Shown here: piece by piece, positions 25,789-34,645 of the stretch
Position numbering within the stretch: position 1 is the first letter of the stretch
Layout: each line of letters starts with the position of its first letter
Source: Oryzisolibacter propanilivorax
GTDB lineage: Bacteria; Pseudomonadota; Gammaproteobacteria; Burkholderiales; Burkholderiaceae_C
Direction of reading: 5' to 3'
NCBI RefSeq assembly: GCF_900103645.1
Contig: NZ_FNHP01000002.1
Span: forward strand, 310,001-374,000
DNA length: 64,000 nucleotides
Program-made: the position numbers and the translations under genes
The notes under the pieces: generated by a model
The model's input: the letters and a program-made list of their open reading frames with translations, nothing else
Databases searched by the model: none
Told to the model about the DNA's origin: nothing

Positions 25789-26995
25789 GCAGCAACCGGG
25801 CGCGCCGCTTGCGGGCCCAGATGACGATGCCGGTCACCGACAGCATGACCACCAGCAAGCCCATGGCCGACATCAGGATGCGCCCCGGCAGACCCAGGAT
25901 GCGGCCCGAGTGCAGCGGCAGCTGCAGCTGCACGAACACGTCGGCAGCGGTGCCATGCCAGGGCCGGTGCGCTCCCAGCACCTCGCCGGTCTGGGAGCTG
26001 ACGTAGACGTTGGACAGGCCCATGCCCAGCGAGCCGCCCTCGTCGCCGGGATCGAAGAACGAGACGTTGTAGAACGGATAGTCGCCGCCGTACCAGATGC
26101 CGCCCGGCGGATGCGGCAGTCCCAGGCGATGGCCCTCGCTGCGGGCGATGTCGATGGCCTGGGCGAAGCCAATGCGCGGCGCGATGAAACTGCCCAGCGG
26201 CGCGGGCACGAGGGTCTCGTAGGGCCCCGGCGTGGTCGTGGAAATGCGGCTCATCAAGGGGTAGAACACCTCGCGGTACAGGTTGAGCGAGAACGAGGTG
26301 AAGGCCACCACGAGAATCACGATCCATACCCACAGGCCGCCGGCGCGGTGCAGATCGAAGTTCAGCCTGTAGCCTCCTGCGCGCCAACGCACCGCCCACG
26401 CGGGGCGCCAGCGCTGCAGCCAGTGGCGCGGTGCCGTGCGCGCCACCTGGCGCCGGGGAAACGTCAGGTACAGCGCGACGAAGCTGTCCAGCAGCCAGAC
26501 CAGCGCCACCGCTCCCATCAGCCGGAAGCCCCAGCGGTCGCTGCCCCAGAAGGCGGGAACGTGCAGGCTCTCGTGCAGGTGGCGCAGCCAGGGCATGAGG
26601 TTGCGCTGGCTGAGCGCGATGCTGCGGGAGTCGCGGTGGCCGGTGATGCGCGCCGTGACGGGATCGACATAGGCGGTGTTGTAGCCCAGCGTGTACCTGG
26701 CGCCGGTCGCCGGGTCGATGCGCGGGCGCACCAGGAAGGAGGCGGCGTGACCCTCCTCCAGCCCCAGCGTCATGTAGCTGACCTCGGCGCGCGGGTCATC
26801 CGCCTCCACGGCGGCGGCCAGCGCCAGCGGGTCCTGCAGCGCCCCGCGACCGGGGGTGTGCATGATGTCGGCGTTGAGCCACTCGTCGATCTCGTGGTCC
26901 CACGAGATCACCGCGCCGGTGAGCCCGGCGACGATCAGGAACAGGGCCACGGCCAGCCCCGCCCAGCGGTGCACCACCGTCCAGAAAGCACGCAT
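25781..26995 (-). CDS. PepSY-associated transmembrane protein (PiuB-like)
   Basis: A 404-aa inner-membrane protein with four main hydrophobic segments: WTVVHRWAGLAVALFLIVAG at the N-terminus, GFRLMGAVALVWLLDSFVAL, VWIVILVVAFTSFSL and a C-terminal ILMSAMGLLVVMLSVTGIVIW. Periplasmic PepSY repeats lie between. Paired histidines (VVHRWAG, HLHESLH, DLHRAGG) resemble heme/metal-linked sites of PiuB and related iron-uptake reductases. It lies downstream of a TonB-dependent siderophore receptor on the same strand, so a role in reducing or releasing imported ferric siderophore is likely. Confidence 0.85.
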   Translation of the reverse strand: MRAFWTVVHRWAGLAVALFLIVAGLTGAVISWDHEIDEWLNADIMHTPGRGALQDPLALAAAVEADDPRAEVSYMTLGLEEGHAASFLVRPRIDPATGARYTLGYNTAYVDPVTARITGHRDSRSIALSQRNLMPWLRHLHESLHVPAFWGSDRWGFRLMGAVALVWLLDSFVALYLTFPRRQVARTAPRHWLQRWRPAWAVRWRAGGYRLNFDLHRAGGLWVWIVILVVAFTSFSLNLYREVFYPLMSRISTTTPGPYETLVPAPLGSFIAPRIGFAQAIDIARSEGHRLGLPHPPGGIWYGGDYPFYNVSFFDPGDEGGSLGMGLSNVYVSSQTGEVLGAHRPWHGTAADVFVQLQLPLHSGRILGLPGRILMSAMGLLVVMLSVTGIVIWARKRRARLLQK

Positions 26996-27234
26996 CAGCC
27001 TCGGAGCGGTAGTTGAACGCGCTCGCCAGTGCCGTGATCGGCGTGCCAGGCAAGGCGTGACGACGCAGCGCACTCCTGTGCGCAAGGAGGGGCAACGCCG
27101 CATGGCGCGGCGCGCGCGGTGCTGGCGGGTGCGTAGCACCGCTGGCCCCACGGGGGAGCGCCCACGAAGCGGCAAAAGTCAATGTCCATGCGTTCCTCGC
27201 GAAGTTGGCAAGCGGTCAACTGCCGTTTCCAGGC

Positions 27235-29442
27235 TCAAAAGTCGACGCTGGCCGTGAGCGAGAAGGTGCGCGGCGCGCCCTGCACCAGGTAGCCATAGGT
27301 GGTGTAGCCGCCCACCGAGGCCCAGTAGCCACGGTTGGCCACGTTGTCCACGCGCGCGTTCAGCGTGACCAGCCGGCCGCCCAGCTCGGTCAGGTAGAGC
27401 GCGCCCAGGTCCAGCCGCGTCCAGCTCGGTGCGCGCAGGGTGTTGGCGGCGTTGGCGTACTGGGCGCCGGTATAGAGCACGCGTGCGTTCAGCGCCAGGC
27501 CGCTGACGCCCGGCACGTCCCACTCGGCACCCAGGTTGGCCTGGCTGCGCGGCACGCCCACCACGCGGCGGCCGTCGAAGGCGCCGCCCGCCGAGGCCAG
27601 GTACTTGGCGTCCAGCAGGGTCAGGCCGCCGAGCACGCGCAGGCCCCTGGCGGGCTCGCCGAACACGTTGAATTCCAGCCCGCGGTTGCGCTGCTTGCCG
27701 AACACGCCGTAGACGTTGTCCACCACGTAGGCGCTGGGCATGTCGGAGGTGAAGAAGGCGGCGCTGGCGCCGATGCGGCCACCGTCGTACTTGACGCCCA
27801 CTTCCTTCTGGCGCGTGACGTAGGGCACGAACACCTCGCCGGCATTGGCGACCGGCTGACCGCCACTGGTTGCCGGGGCCGAGCCGCCCTTGGCCAGGCC
27901 CTCGATGTAGTTGGCGTACACCGAAACGTCGGGGCGCAGCTTGAACACGATGCCGCCCACCGGGGTCACGCGGCTCTTGTCATAGTGGCCGGCGCTGGCG
28001 CCGCTGGTGGCATCGAAGCCGTCCACTTCGATGGTCTGGTGGCGCAGGCCCAGCGTGACCAGCAGGCGCTCGTCCAGAAAGGCCATGGTGTCGGCCAGCG
28101 CCAGGCTGCGGGTCTGGATGCGCTCGGTCTCGCGCGGGCTGCCCAGCGTGCCGCCGAAGCCGGTCAGCGGCGGCGGGGGCAGTGCCACGGGGCGGTAGAG
28201 GTTGTTGTTCTGGCCGGTGGCGTAGTTGTAGCCCCAGGAGTTGCGCTCGCTGGAGTCGAAGGCCGCGAGCGAGGCCACGGCCGTGTGCCGGACGGCACCG
28301 GTCTGGAAGCTGCCGCGCACGCCCAGCTCGCCGGTCTTGATGTGGTTCTCGCGCGTGTTGTCGAAGCGGTTGAGCGTGGCGTCGCCCGCAGCGCTGGCGA
28401 GCGTCAGGCCCGACAGGGAGTTGTCTTCCTTGCCGCGGCGCAGGCCCACGGCGGCCCAGCCCGTCCATTGGTCGTTGAAGTCGAACTCGCCGCGCACGGT
28501 GCCGAACAGGTCGCGGCTGTCGGAGTAGGTCCAGGGCTGGGCGTAGTTGGCCCGGGCATCGGGCGCGGCCGGCATCGGCAGACTGGCCGTGGGCGTGACG
28601 GCGGGGCGGGGCGCGCCCAGCCGGTGTTCCTGCCAGCCCAGGTCGGCCGACAGGCGCGCGCGGCGGCTGCGCCAGTCCAGGCCCAGCGCGCCCACGGTGG
28701 TGCGCGTGTCCTCGCCGTCCACGCCCGTGGCGCCGCTGCGCCGCGCCAGGTTCAGGCGCACCCCGGTGGCGTTGTCCGGGCCGAAGCGGCGCGACAGGTC
28801 GGTGGCGGCGTACAGCTGCCCGCCGCTGGCCGCGCCCACGGACACGCGGCTGAGCGGCTCGTTGCCGGCGCGCTTGGGCACCACGTTGATGAGGCCGCCC
28901 AGGCCGCCGCCGCTGACGCTGCCCGCGCCCGATCCACTCAGGAAGGCGTTGGCGCCGCGAAACACCTCCACGCGCTCGACGAACTCGGTGGCCATGTACT
29001 GGCGCGGCACCAGGCCATACAGGCCGTTGTAGGCCACGTCGTCCGAATACAGCGTGAAGCCGCGCACGAAGTACGTCTGTTGGAAGTTGCCGAAGCCGCG
29101 CGCCTGGCGCACCCCGGCGTCGTTGAGCAGCACGTCGCCCACGCTCCTGGCCTGCTGGTCCTGGATCAGCTCGCTGGTGTAGCTGGCGGCGGAGAACGGC
29201 GTGTCCATCATGTCCTGCGTGCCCAGCACGCCCACGCGCGCGCCACGCGCCACCTGCCCGCCGGCATAGGGTTTGGCCAGTCCCTGTGCCGAGGCGTCGG
29301 CGCTGGCCTCCACGGTCACGGCGGTCAGGGATGGCGCGCCGGTGGCGCTCTGCGACTGCGCGGCGGCGGCGCCGGCCGCAAGCGCCAGGCCCACGGCAAC
29401 CACGATGGGCAGCGGTCGGAAGCGGTTGGTGTTGGGGTTCAT
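27235..29442 (-). CDS. TonB-dependent siderophore receptor
   Basis: A 735-aa outer-membrane receptor: signal peptide ending GAAAAQ, a plug domain (about residues 55-200: MDTPFSAASYTSELIQDQQ, VLLNDAGVRQ, VERVEVFRGANAFLSG, GGLINVVPKR), then a 22-strand beta barrel ending in the typical terminal aromatic ...SLTASVDF. The short VTVEASA stretch after the signal may serve as the TonB box. Many barrel strands show alternating aromatic/polar residues (TYGYLVQGAPRTFSL). It should import a ferric siderophore. A Fur-like palindrome lies just upstream, and a PepSY protein gene follows 239 bp downstream. No synthesis genes are nearby. Confidence 0.92.
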   Translation of the reverse strand: MNPNTNRFRPLPIVVAVGLALAAGAAAAQSQSATGAPSLTAVTVEASADASAQGLAKPYAGGQVARGARVGVLGTQDMMDTPFSAASYTSELIQDQQARSVGDVLLNDAGVRQARGFGNFQQTYFVRGFTLYSDDVAYNGLYGLVPRQYMATEFVERVEVFRGANAFLSGSGAGSVSGGGLGGLINVVPKRAGNEPLSRVSVGAASGGQLYAATDLSRRFGPDNATGVRLNLARRSGATGVDGEDTRTTVGALGLDWRSRRARLSADLGWQEHRLGAPRPAVTPTASLPMPAAPDARANYAQPWTYSDSRDLFGTVRGEFDFNDQWTGWAAVGLRRGKEDNSLSGLTLASAAGDATLNRFDNTRENHIKTGELGVRGSFQTGAVRHTAVASLAAFDSSERNSWGYNYATGQNNNLYRPVALPPPPLTGFGGTLGSPRETERIQTRSLALADTMAFLDERLLVTLGLRHQTIEVDGFDATSGASAGHYDKSRVTPVGGIVFKLRPDVSVYANYIEGLAKGGSAPATSGGQPVANAGEVFVPYVTRQKEVGVKYDGGRIGASAAFFTSDMPSAYVVDNVYGVFGKQRNRGLEFNVFGEPARGLRVLGGLTLLDAKYLASAGGAFDGRRVVGVPRSQANLGAEWDVPGVSGLALNARVLYTGAQYANAANTLRAPSWTRLDLGALYLTELGGRLVTLNARVDNVANRGYWASVGGYTTYGYLVQGAPRTFSLTASVDF

Positions 29443-29455
29443 TATGAGAAGACGA

Positions 29456-29472
29456 TTGAGAAACAATCTCAA
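29456..29472 (-). promoter_or_regulatory. Fur-like operator upstream of the TonB receptor
   Basis: Inverted repeat TTGAGA-AACAA-TCTCAA, followed by TTATC, centred about 22 bp upstream of the receptor start. Its AT-rich dyad with GATAATTGAGA on one side resembles betaproteobacterial Fur boxes built from TGAGAAT/GATAAT half-sites. Iron control is expected for such a receptor; the site itself is a pattern match only. Confidence 0.5.
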
Positions 29473-29592
29473 TTATCTCTCCACTGTGGACCCCAGGCGC
29501 TGGCGGCATGCGCCAATGCCCTGCTGGCTGGATCAGGAAAGCGCCAGGCAGCCCAGCGGTTCGCTGCCGAGGGCCTCCTGGCCGTCAGCTTG

Positions 29593-30066
29593 TCAGTGGT
29601 GGTGGCCGTGGCCGCCGTGCACGTGGCGGTGGGCGATTTCCTCGGGCGTAGCGGCGCGCACCTCGGTCACCTTGGCGGCAAAGCGCAGCGCGCGGCCGGC
29701 CAGGGGGTGGTTGGCGTCCAGATGCACCTCGGGGCCCTTGATCTTGATCACGTGGAAGACCTGCGGCTGGCCGTCGGCGCCGGGGCCCTGCAGCTGGCCG
29801 CCGACCTTCACGCCGGGCGGGAACTCGCTCTTGGGGATGGTGCGCACCAGCGATTCGTCGCGTGCGCCGAAGGCGTCCTCGACCGCCAGCTCGACGGTGG
29901 TGCTGAAGCCGGGCGCCTGGCCTTCCAGCGCGGCCTCGACCTTCGGGAAGATGTTGTCGTAGCCGCCATGCAGGTAGGCGACGTTGCCGCTGTCGAGCTG
30001 CTGGGCGGTGGCGGGGTCGGTCACGCGGTAGCTGAGCGTGACGGCGGTGTCCTTGGCGATGTTCAT
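29593..30066 (-). CDS. SlyD-like FKBP-type peptidyl-prolyl isomerase
   Basis: A 157-aa protein with the SlyD arrangement: N-terminal FKBP half (DTAVTLSYRVTDPATAQQLDSG), GGYDNIFPKVEAALEGQAPG before the inserted flap domain (VELAVEDAFGARDESLVRTIPKS), and LDANHPLAGRALRFAAKV near the end, the hallmark of SlyD/SlpA proteins. The tail HRHVHGGHGHHH is histidine-rich, as in SlyD, and may bind nickel or zinc. It acts as a cytoplasmic prolyl isomerase and chaperone, with possible metallochaperone function. The ATG at 30066 yields the conserved family start. Confidence 0.86.
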   Translation of the reverse strand: MNIAKDTAVTLSYRVTDPATAQQLDSGNVAYLHGGYDNIFPKVEAALEGQAPGFSTTVELAVEDAFGARDESLVRTIPKSEFPPGVKVGGQLQGPGADGQPQVFHVIKIKGPEVHLDANHPLAGRALRFAAKVTEVRAATPEEIAHRHVHGGHGHHH

Positions 30067-30161
30067 GGCGCGATCAGAGAAGAAAAAGGGCCTGGCCGCG
30101 CACGGGCGCGGCACGAAGGGCGCCATTGTCGTGCATGGCCCGCACGGGCCAGGAGGCACGC

Positions 30162-30608
30162 TCAGGCCGTGTCGCCGACGATTGGATCGACCACGCCACG
30201 CGGGTCCAGCGTCACGCGCAGCTGCGGCGCCTGCGGCAGGTCGGGGCGGGGAATGTCGGACAGGTCGCGCTGGGCGGTGAACTGCCCGTCCAGGTACAGA
30301 AAGCCGATGCAGCGCGCTACGGCGGCCAGGGCTTCGTCGGCGCTGGCAAAGCCGGACTCGCCCGGGCACTCGTCGCCATCCAGCGCATACGCCCAGCTGC
30401 CGTCTTCCTCCTCGGCCAGGCTGCCCAGGTCGATGAGCTTGTCGCGCACGTTGCTGGCGTACACGTGGCCCTGGTAGGCGTACAGGGTGAAGCGGTGCGA
30501 GGCGTGCGCCGAGACGGCCTGTGCCGGGACAGGAATGGCCTTATCGGCGCCTTCGGGCAGGGCGGTTTCGGGTTCGGTGGTGGCGCTGGAGGGTTGGGCG
30601 GTCGGCAT
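30162..30608 (-). CDS. Conserved hypothetical protein
   Basis: A 148-aa soluble protein with no signal peptide or membrane segment. The N-terminal 35 residues are Ala/Pro/Glu-rich and probably disordered. The rest is acidic with regular hydrophobics (FTLYAYQGHVYASNVRDKLIDLGSLAEEEDGSWAYALDGDE). I do not recognise a family. AAGGAT lies upstream of the ATG and the codon use matches neighbouring genes, so it is likely real. It is 95 bp upstream of the SlyD-like gene on the same strand and may share its transcript. Confidence 0.7.
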   Translation of the reverse strand: MPTAQPSSATTEPETALPEGADKAIPVPAQAVSAHASHRFTLYAYQGHVYASNVRDKLIDLGSLAEEEDGSWAYALDGDECPGESGFASADEALAAVARCIGFLYLDGQFTAQRDLSDIPRPDLPQAPQLRVTLDPRGVVDPIVGDTA

Positions 30609-30828
30609 GACGACGATCCTTGCAAAGGATGGGACAAAAACGAAAAGAAGGGGAAACGCGGGATGCGCTGGCGCCCTGCGGGACGCGCCACCCGGTCATG
30701 CCCATGCTAGAAACGCTGCCGCCCGCGCCCTGTAGGAGAACACCCGCCGCGCCTGCCATGCAGGGCCTGCGGCTGCTGCCCGCACAGCGCTTGCACGCGG
30801 CGCTATGCAAATGAAAGCGCCTGGGCTG

Positions 30829-31860
30829 TCAGCGGCGCCGGCGCCCCAGCCACCAGCCGGCCAGCAAACCGGCCGCGCCCAGCGCCGCCACGGTGCCGAC
30901 CACGGCGGCCTTGCCCTGTCCGGCGCGTCCGCCGCTGACCGAGGTCTGCAGCGAGGGCCGGAACAGGTTGCCCTCGGATAGCGGCACGCGGTCGGCGCGG
31001 CGCAGGCCGAAGTCGCTGGCCCAGCGCATCAGCCGGGCCACGCCCGTCGGCGCCACGGCGTGTGCCACGCGCCCGGCCAGCGTGCCCATGCCCATGAAGG
31101 TGACGGCGCGCGGGCGCGGCGCCTCGGCCAGCGCCAGGATGGTCTGCGCCACCGCGCGCGGGTCCACCATCGGCAGCGGCGGGTTGATGCGCCGGCCGGT
31201 GTAGTTGGCGCCGTGCGACAGGCCGGGCGAATCGACGAAGGTGGGGGCCACGTCGCAGACGAACACGCGCGGCAGGTCGGCGACTTCGGCGCGCAGGCTC
31301 TCGGACAGCGCACGCACGCCGAACTTGCTGGCGGCATAGGCTGCGGCATACGGCGCCGGCAGCCAGCCGCCCACCGAGATCATGTTGATCAGCCGCCCGT
31401 GGCCCTGCTGGCGAAAGCGCGCCAGCGCCGCATGGGCGCCGTGCAGGTGGCCGAGCAGGTTGGCCTCGACCACGCGTCGGTGCGCGGCCAGCGGCACCTC
31501 GTCGAAGCGGCCGATGGCGCCCACGCCCACGGCGTTCACCCACACGTCGATGCGCCCGAAGTGGCGCACCGTCTTGTCCGCCAGCGCCTGCACGGCGGCC
31601 GGGTCGGTCACGTCGGTGGGGATGCCGATCGCGCGCGCCCCGGCGGCGCAGCAGGCCAGCGCCACCGGCGCCAGGGTGTCGGGGTTGCGCGCCGCCAGCA
31701 CCAGCCGCACGCCGCGCTGCGCGAAGGCCAGCGCCGTGGCGTGGCCGATGCCGCTGGAGGCGCCGGTGACGACCACCACCGCGTCCGCGGGCAGGGCCGA
31801 GAGTGCGCCGGGCAGGACATCGGCGTCGGGCAGGTCGGGGAGGCGGGCGGCAGGGATCAT
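30829..31860 (-). CDS. Short-chain dehydrogenase/reductase with C-terminal membrane anchor
   Basis: A 343-aa SDR. The Rossmann motif is VVVTGASSGIGHA, NAVGVG replaces the usual NNAG, and the catalytic residues are seen as MISVGG and YAASK (Tyr-x3-Lys). It is longer than classical SDRs (about 250 aa) because of a C-terminal extension ending in a predicted helix (AAVVGTVAALGAAGLLAGWWLG) and RRRR, a likely inner-membrane anchor with a cytoplasmic positive tail. The substrate is unknown; similar anchored SDRs act on lipids. No coupled neighbour is evident. Confidence 0.82.
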   Translation of the reverse strand: MIPAARLPDLPDADVLPGALSALPADAVVVVTGASSGIGHATALAFAQRGVRLVLAARNPDTLAPVALACCAAGARAIGIPTDVTDPAAVQALADKTVRHFGRIDVWVNAVGVGAIGRFDEVPLAAHRRVVEANLLGHLHGAHAALARFRQQGHGRLINMISVGGWLPAPYAAAYAASKFGVRALSESLRAEVADLPRVFVCDVAPTFVDSPGLSHGANYTGRRINPPLPMVDPRAVAQTILALAEAPRPRAVTFMGMGTLAGRVAHAVAPTGVARLMRWASDFGLRRADRVPLSEGNLFRPSLQTSVSGGRAGQGKAAVVGTVAALGAAGLLAGWWLGRRRR

Positions 31861-31975
31861 GGTGCGAAAAGGCCGGCGGCGGGCGGCGGTGAGCTCATCA
31901 GGCGGCCATTTTGTAACCGCGCCCGGCCGCTGGCACGTAGGACGAATACGAACGGCCCGGCGTTACAGGCCCAAT

Positions 31976-32018
31976 CGGCCCCTGGTCCTTGACTGCCAAG
32001 GGCTTGCAGCTACGAAAG
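31976..32018 (+). repeat. Comamonad intergenic repeat, copy 3
   Basis: GGCCCCTGGTCCTTGA, then CCAAGGGCTTGCAGCTACGAAA. It follows the family layout with an imperfect palindrome before GCAGCTA. It lies between the SDR start and the end of the DUF1439 gene. Confidence 0.6.
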
Positions 32019-32029
32019 CGGGAGCGTTT

Positions 32030-32632
32030 TCAGGACGGCCGGCGTGGCGCGAAATCCACGGCCAGCCCGCTCTTGGTGACGCGGATGCGGTCCGGCTGCA
32101 GGCCCAGGCCGTCCACCAGCGCCAGGTCGGCCGGGCGTAGCTGGTGCAGCGTCACGTCGTTCAGCGCCTGGGTGGCCAGCTTCGCCCCGTGTTGTGCCAG
32201 CAGCTGCGACAGCGTCGGCGGCAAGCCCTGCACGCGGAACGCGTTGACCTGCAGCCGGTCGGTGCGGATGGTGCGGTCGCTGGGCTCGTAGCGCAGGCCG
32301 AAGTCCACGTCCAGCACGCCCTGCGCCGGCCGGCCGGGCAGCAGAGGGCCGCTGGCCTGCAGGTCGGCCACGGCGTTGAGCTGGTCGCGCTCGGGCCGCA
32401 GGCCCAGGGTGGGGGTGAGCAGTTGCAGCTCCAGCAGCCCGGCCAGCGGGTAGCGGCGCGGAAAGCGCCCGGCCAGGGCCTGCTGCATCTCGGCCAGGCC
32501 GACGCTGTAGCGCGGCGCGGCGGCGCTGGCGCAGCCCGGCAGCAGCGCCAGCAGGACCAGCGCGCCACTGCTGGAGGCGGCCCAGGACAGGGCCTGGCGG
32601 CGGGGAAGGCGGTGTGGGGTAGGCAGCGTCAT
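32030..32632 (-). CDS. DUF1439 (YceB-like) lipoprotein
   Basis: A 200-aa exported lipoprotein: signal sequence with lipobox LALLPGC (Cys about residue 34), then a beta-rich DUF1439 domain (SVGLAEMQQALAGRFPRRYPL near the N-terminus, LDVDFGLRYEPSDRTIRTDRLQ in the middle, DRIRVTKSGLAVDFAP at the end). Related E. coli YceB is an outer-membrane-associated protein of unclear function with a lipid-binding-like fold. The start at 32632 gives a good N-terminal signal. It lies 71 bp downstream of the DTW gene on the same strand. Confidence 0.8.
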   Translation of the reverse strand: MTLPTPHRLPRRQALSWAASSSGALVLLALLPGCASAAAPRYSVGLAEMQQALAGRFPRRYPLAGLLELQLLTPTLGLRPERDQLNAVADLQASGPLLPGRPAQGVLDVDFGLRYEPSDRTIRTDRLQVNAFRVQGLPPTLSQLLAQHGAKLATQALNDVTLHQLRPADLALVDGLGLQPDRIRVTKSGLAVDFAPRRPS

Positions 32633-32703
32633 GGGCGAGGCGGAGAAAGAAAACGGTGGTCGGGCGATGCAGCTGCGAACGGTAGCGGCGGGCCGTGTCG
32701 GCA

Positions 32704-33642
32704 TCAAACGCCGGCCGGCAGCGCCACACGGTCGGGCATCGGAGCAGCGGCGGATGCGCGGTAGGAGGCTGCGGCCACCGCGCGCACGGCGCCAGCATCC
32801 GCAACCGGCAGCTGCGGCCTGGCATCGCCCCCCGTGCGCAGCGCCGCCAGGCGCTGGTGCGCGCGGCTGTCCGGCTGCGCCGGGCGCTGCTGGCGTGCCT
32901 GGTCGTAGCGCTCGGCATAGACCGCCAGCCAGGCCTGCAAGAGCGCGCCGGCGCGCGCGTCGCCGGCCAGCTGCAGGCAGCGCGCGGCGACCTCGCTGGT
33001 GCACCACTGGTCGTCCTGGCTGGCATGGCGCAGGCGGTAGCGCGTCGCCTCGCCGCCCTGCAGGCCGAGCACCGGGAAGCGCTCCAGGTAGGGGCTGCGG
33101 TGGAACATCTTGCGCGCCTCGGCCCAGGTGCCGTCCAGCAGGATGAACAGCGGCCGGGCCGCAGGCGCCTGCGCACCGGCGCCAGCGCCAGCGCCACAGT
33201 CGCCGGCAGGATGCGGCGCCGCCCAGTCGCAGCCCGGCGCGAAGGCGGCTTCACCCAGCACGCGCGCCGGCGCCACGCCCTCGGTCGGGAAGACCACGCA
33301 CGGCCGCCACTGCGGGTCCTGCAGCAGCGCCAGCAGCGCCGGATCAACGCTGGTGCGCGCCCAGCCGAAGGCGAAGGTGTCGGCCACCACATCGGCGATC
33401 AGCCAGCCGGTGTTGCTGGGCTTGAGCGGCTCGCTGTCGTGCATCAGCAGGCACACGCCGGCGCGGGTGGCCAGCCGGATGCGCAGCGCGCAGCTGCAGT
33501 GGCTGACGGCCAGCCGGCAGCCGGTGCAGTGCACGCGGCGCGAGCCGCCGCGCGCCAGGAAGGGCTTGGCCGAGCGCTCCAGCCGCGCCGCGCGCAGGCG
33601 GGCGACGGCGTGCGGCGCGCTGTCAGGGCAATTCATGGTCAT
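32704..33642 (-). CDS. tapT: DTW-domain tRNA-uridine aminocarboxypropyltransferase
   Basis: A 312-aa protein of the DTW family (TapT), which transfers the 3-amino-3-carboxypropyl group of SAM to uridine-47 in tRNA (acp3U). The N-terminal zinc-like cluster reads HCTGCRLAVSHCSC, the SPOUT-like core has LMHDSEPLKPSNTG, and the family motif DxTW is present as LLDGTWAEARKMF. The C-terminal 70 residues are Ala-rich and divergent. An Ala/Gly-rich insert (GDCGAGAGAGAQAP) lengthens it relative to the E. coli protein. Two adjacent methionines (33642, 33636) are possible starts. Confidence 0.82.
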   Translation of the reverse strand: MTMNCPDSAPHAVARLRAARLERSAKPFLARGGSRRVHCTGCRLAVSHCSCALRIRLATRAGVCLLMHDSEPLKPSNTGWLIADVVADTFAFGWARTSVDPALLALLQDPQWRPCVVFPTEGVAPARVLGEAAFAPGCDWAAPHPAGDCGAGAGAGAQAPAARPLFILLDGTWAEARKMFHRSPYLERFPVLGLQGGEATRYRLRHASQDDQWCTSEVAARCLQLAGDARAGALLQAWLAVYAERYDQARQQRPAQPDSRAHQRLAALRTGGDARPQLPVADAGAVRAVAAASYRASAAAPMPDRVALPAGV

Positions 33643-33651
33643 TTCGGCCCT

Positions 33652-33693
33652 CGGCCCTTGTGAATCAAGGGCAGGCAGCTATCAAAAGGGCAG
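33652..33693 (+). repeat. Comamonad intergenic repeat, copy 4
   Basis: GGCCCTTG-TGAAT-CAAGGGC perfect palindrome followed by AGGCAGCTATCAAAA. It is one of the best-preserved copies and sits between the DTW-domain gene start and the end of the GST-like gene. Confidence 0.72.
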
Positions 33694-33714
33694 CATTGTG
33701 GCAGGCCGGCGCGG

Positions 33715-34422
33715 TCATGCATCCCCGTCCTTCGACGGAATCTTCAGGCCGCGCTGCACCGCCGGCCGGTCCAGGAAGTTGGCCAGCACGCGCTGCACCT
33801 GCAGGTAGTCGGCTATGCCGACCAGCTCGCCGGCGCCGTAGAACTCGACCAGGTTGCGCACCGCGGGCAGCACGGCGATGTCGGCCACCGTGTAGTCCTC
33901 GCCCATGATCCAGGTCTGGTCCGTCAGGCGCTGGTCCAGCACCTTCAGCAGGCGCTGCACCTCCTTCACGTAACGGTCGCGCGGGCGCTTGTCCTCCCAG
34001 TCCTTACCGGCGAACTTGTGGAAGAACCCCAGCTGGCCGAACATCGGCCCGACGCCGCCGACCTGCCAGAACAGCCACTGCAGCGTCTCGTAGCGCTCGA
34101 TGTCGTCCTTCGGTAACAGCGACCCGGTCTTGGCCGCCAGGTACACCAGGATGGCACCGGACTCGAACAGCGCGATCTGCCGCCCGCCCGGGCCGTTCGG
34201 GTCGAGGATGGCCGGGATCTTGTTGTTCGGGTTCAGCGCCAGGAACTCGGGCGAGTGCTGGTCGTCCTTGCCGAAGTCGACCAGGTGCGGCTCGTAGTCC
34301 AGTCCGGTCTCCTCCAGCATGATCGACACCTTCACGCCGTTGGGCGTGTTGAGTGAGTACAGCTGCAGCAGCTCGGGCTGGCGGGCGGGCCATTTGGCGG
34401 TGATGGGGTGCTGAACAGGCAT
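33715..34422 (-). CDS. Glutathione-dependent disulfide-bond oxidoreductase (YghU/YfcG-like GST)
   Basis: A 235-aa glutathione transferase-fold protein. The N-terminal thioredoxin-like domain (about residues 15-100) has LYSLNTPNGVKVSIMLEE, NPNNKIPAILD (cis-proline) and LFESGAILVYLA. The helical C-terminal domain follows. The TPNG/NPNNKIP pattern is that of nu-class YghU/YfcG proteins, which reduce disulfides with glutathione rather than conjugate it. The start is supported by AAAGGAG. It is likely cytosolic. It is divergent from the CDF exporter gene with 223 bp between. Confidence 0.85.
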   Translation of the reverse strand: MPVQHPITAKWPARQPELLQLYSLNTPNGVKVSIMLEETGLDYEPHLVDFGKDDQHSPEFLALNPNNKIPAILDPNGPGGRQIALFESGAILVYLAAKTGSLLPKDDIERYETLQWLFWQVGGVGPMFGQLGFFHKFAGKDWEDKRPRDRYVKEVQRLLKVLDQRLTDQTWIMGEDYTVADIAVLPAVRNLVEFYGAGELVGIADYLQVQRVLANFLDRPAVQRGLKIPSKDGDA

Positions 34423-34645
34423 GGCGTGGCTCCTTTGCGCGGCAAGCGGGGTGGGCGGCCAGTCACTGTAGGCAAAGACGGCAGGCCGTGCACGCGATCG
34501 GCGCCACGGCGCGCGCAGGTCGCGCCGGCCGGAGGCACGCGGCGGGGGCAGCGTCCGACAGTCGGCCCCGGCACTGGCGGGCAGCATGCCCACGGTCGCT
34601 GCCGCAGTGCCCGGCCCTGCCCCCTTTCGCACGCACCACACCCCC

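Noticed and set aside
27205-30477. A 1090-codon plus-strand frame across the TonB receptor, isomerase and a hypothetical gene
   Set aside because: It runs antisense to three supportable genes and its intergenic regions, and has no domain.
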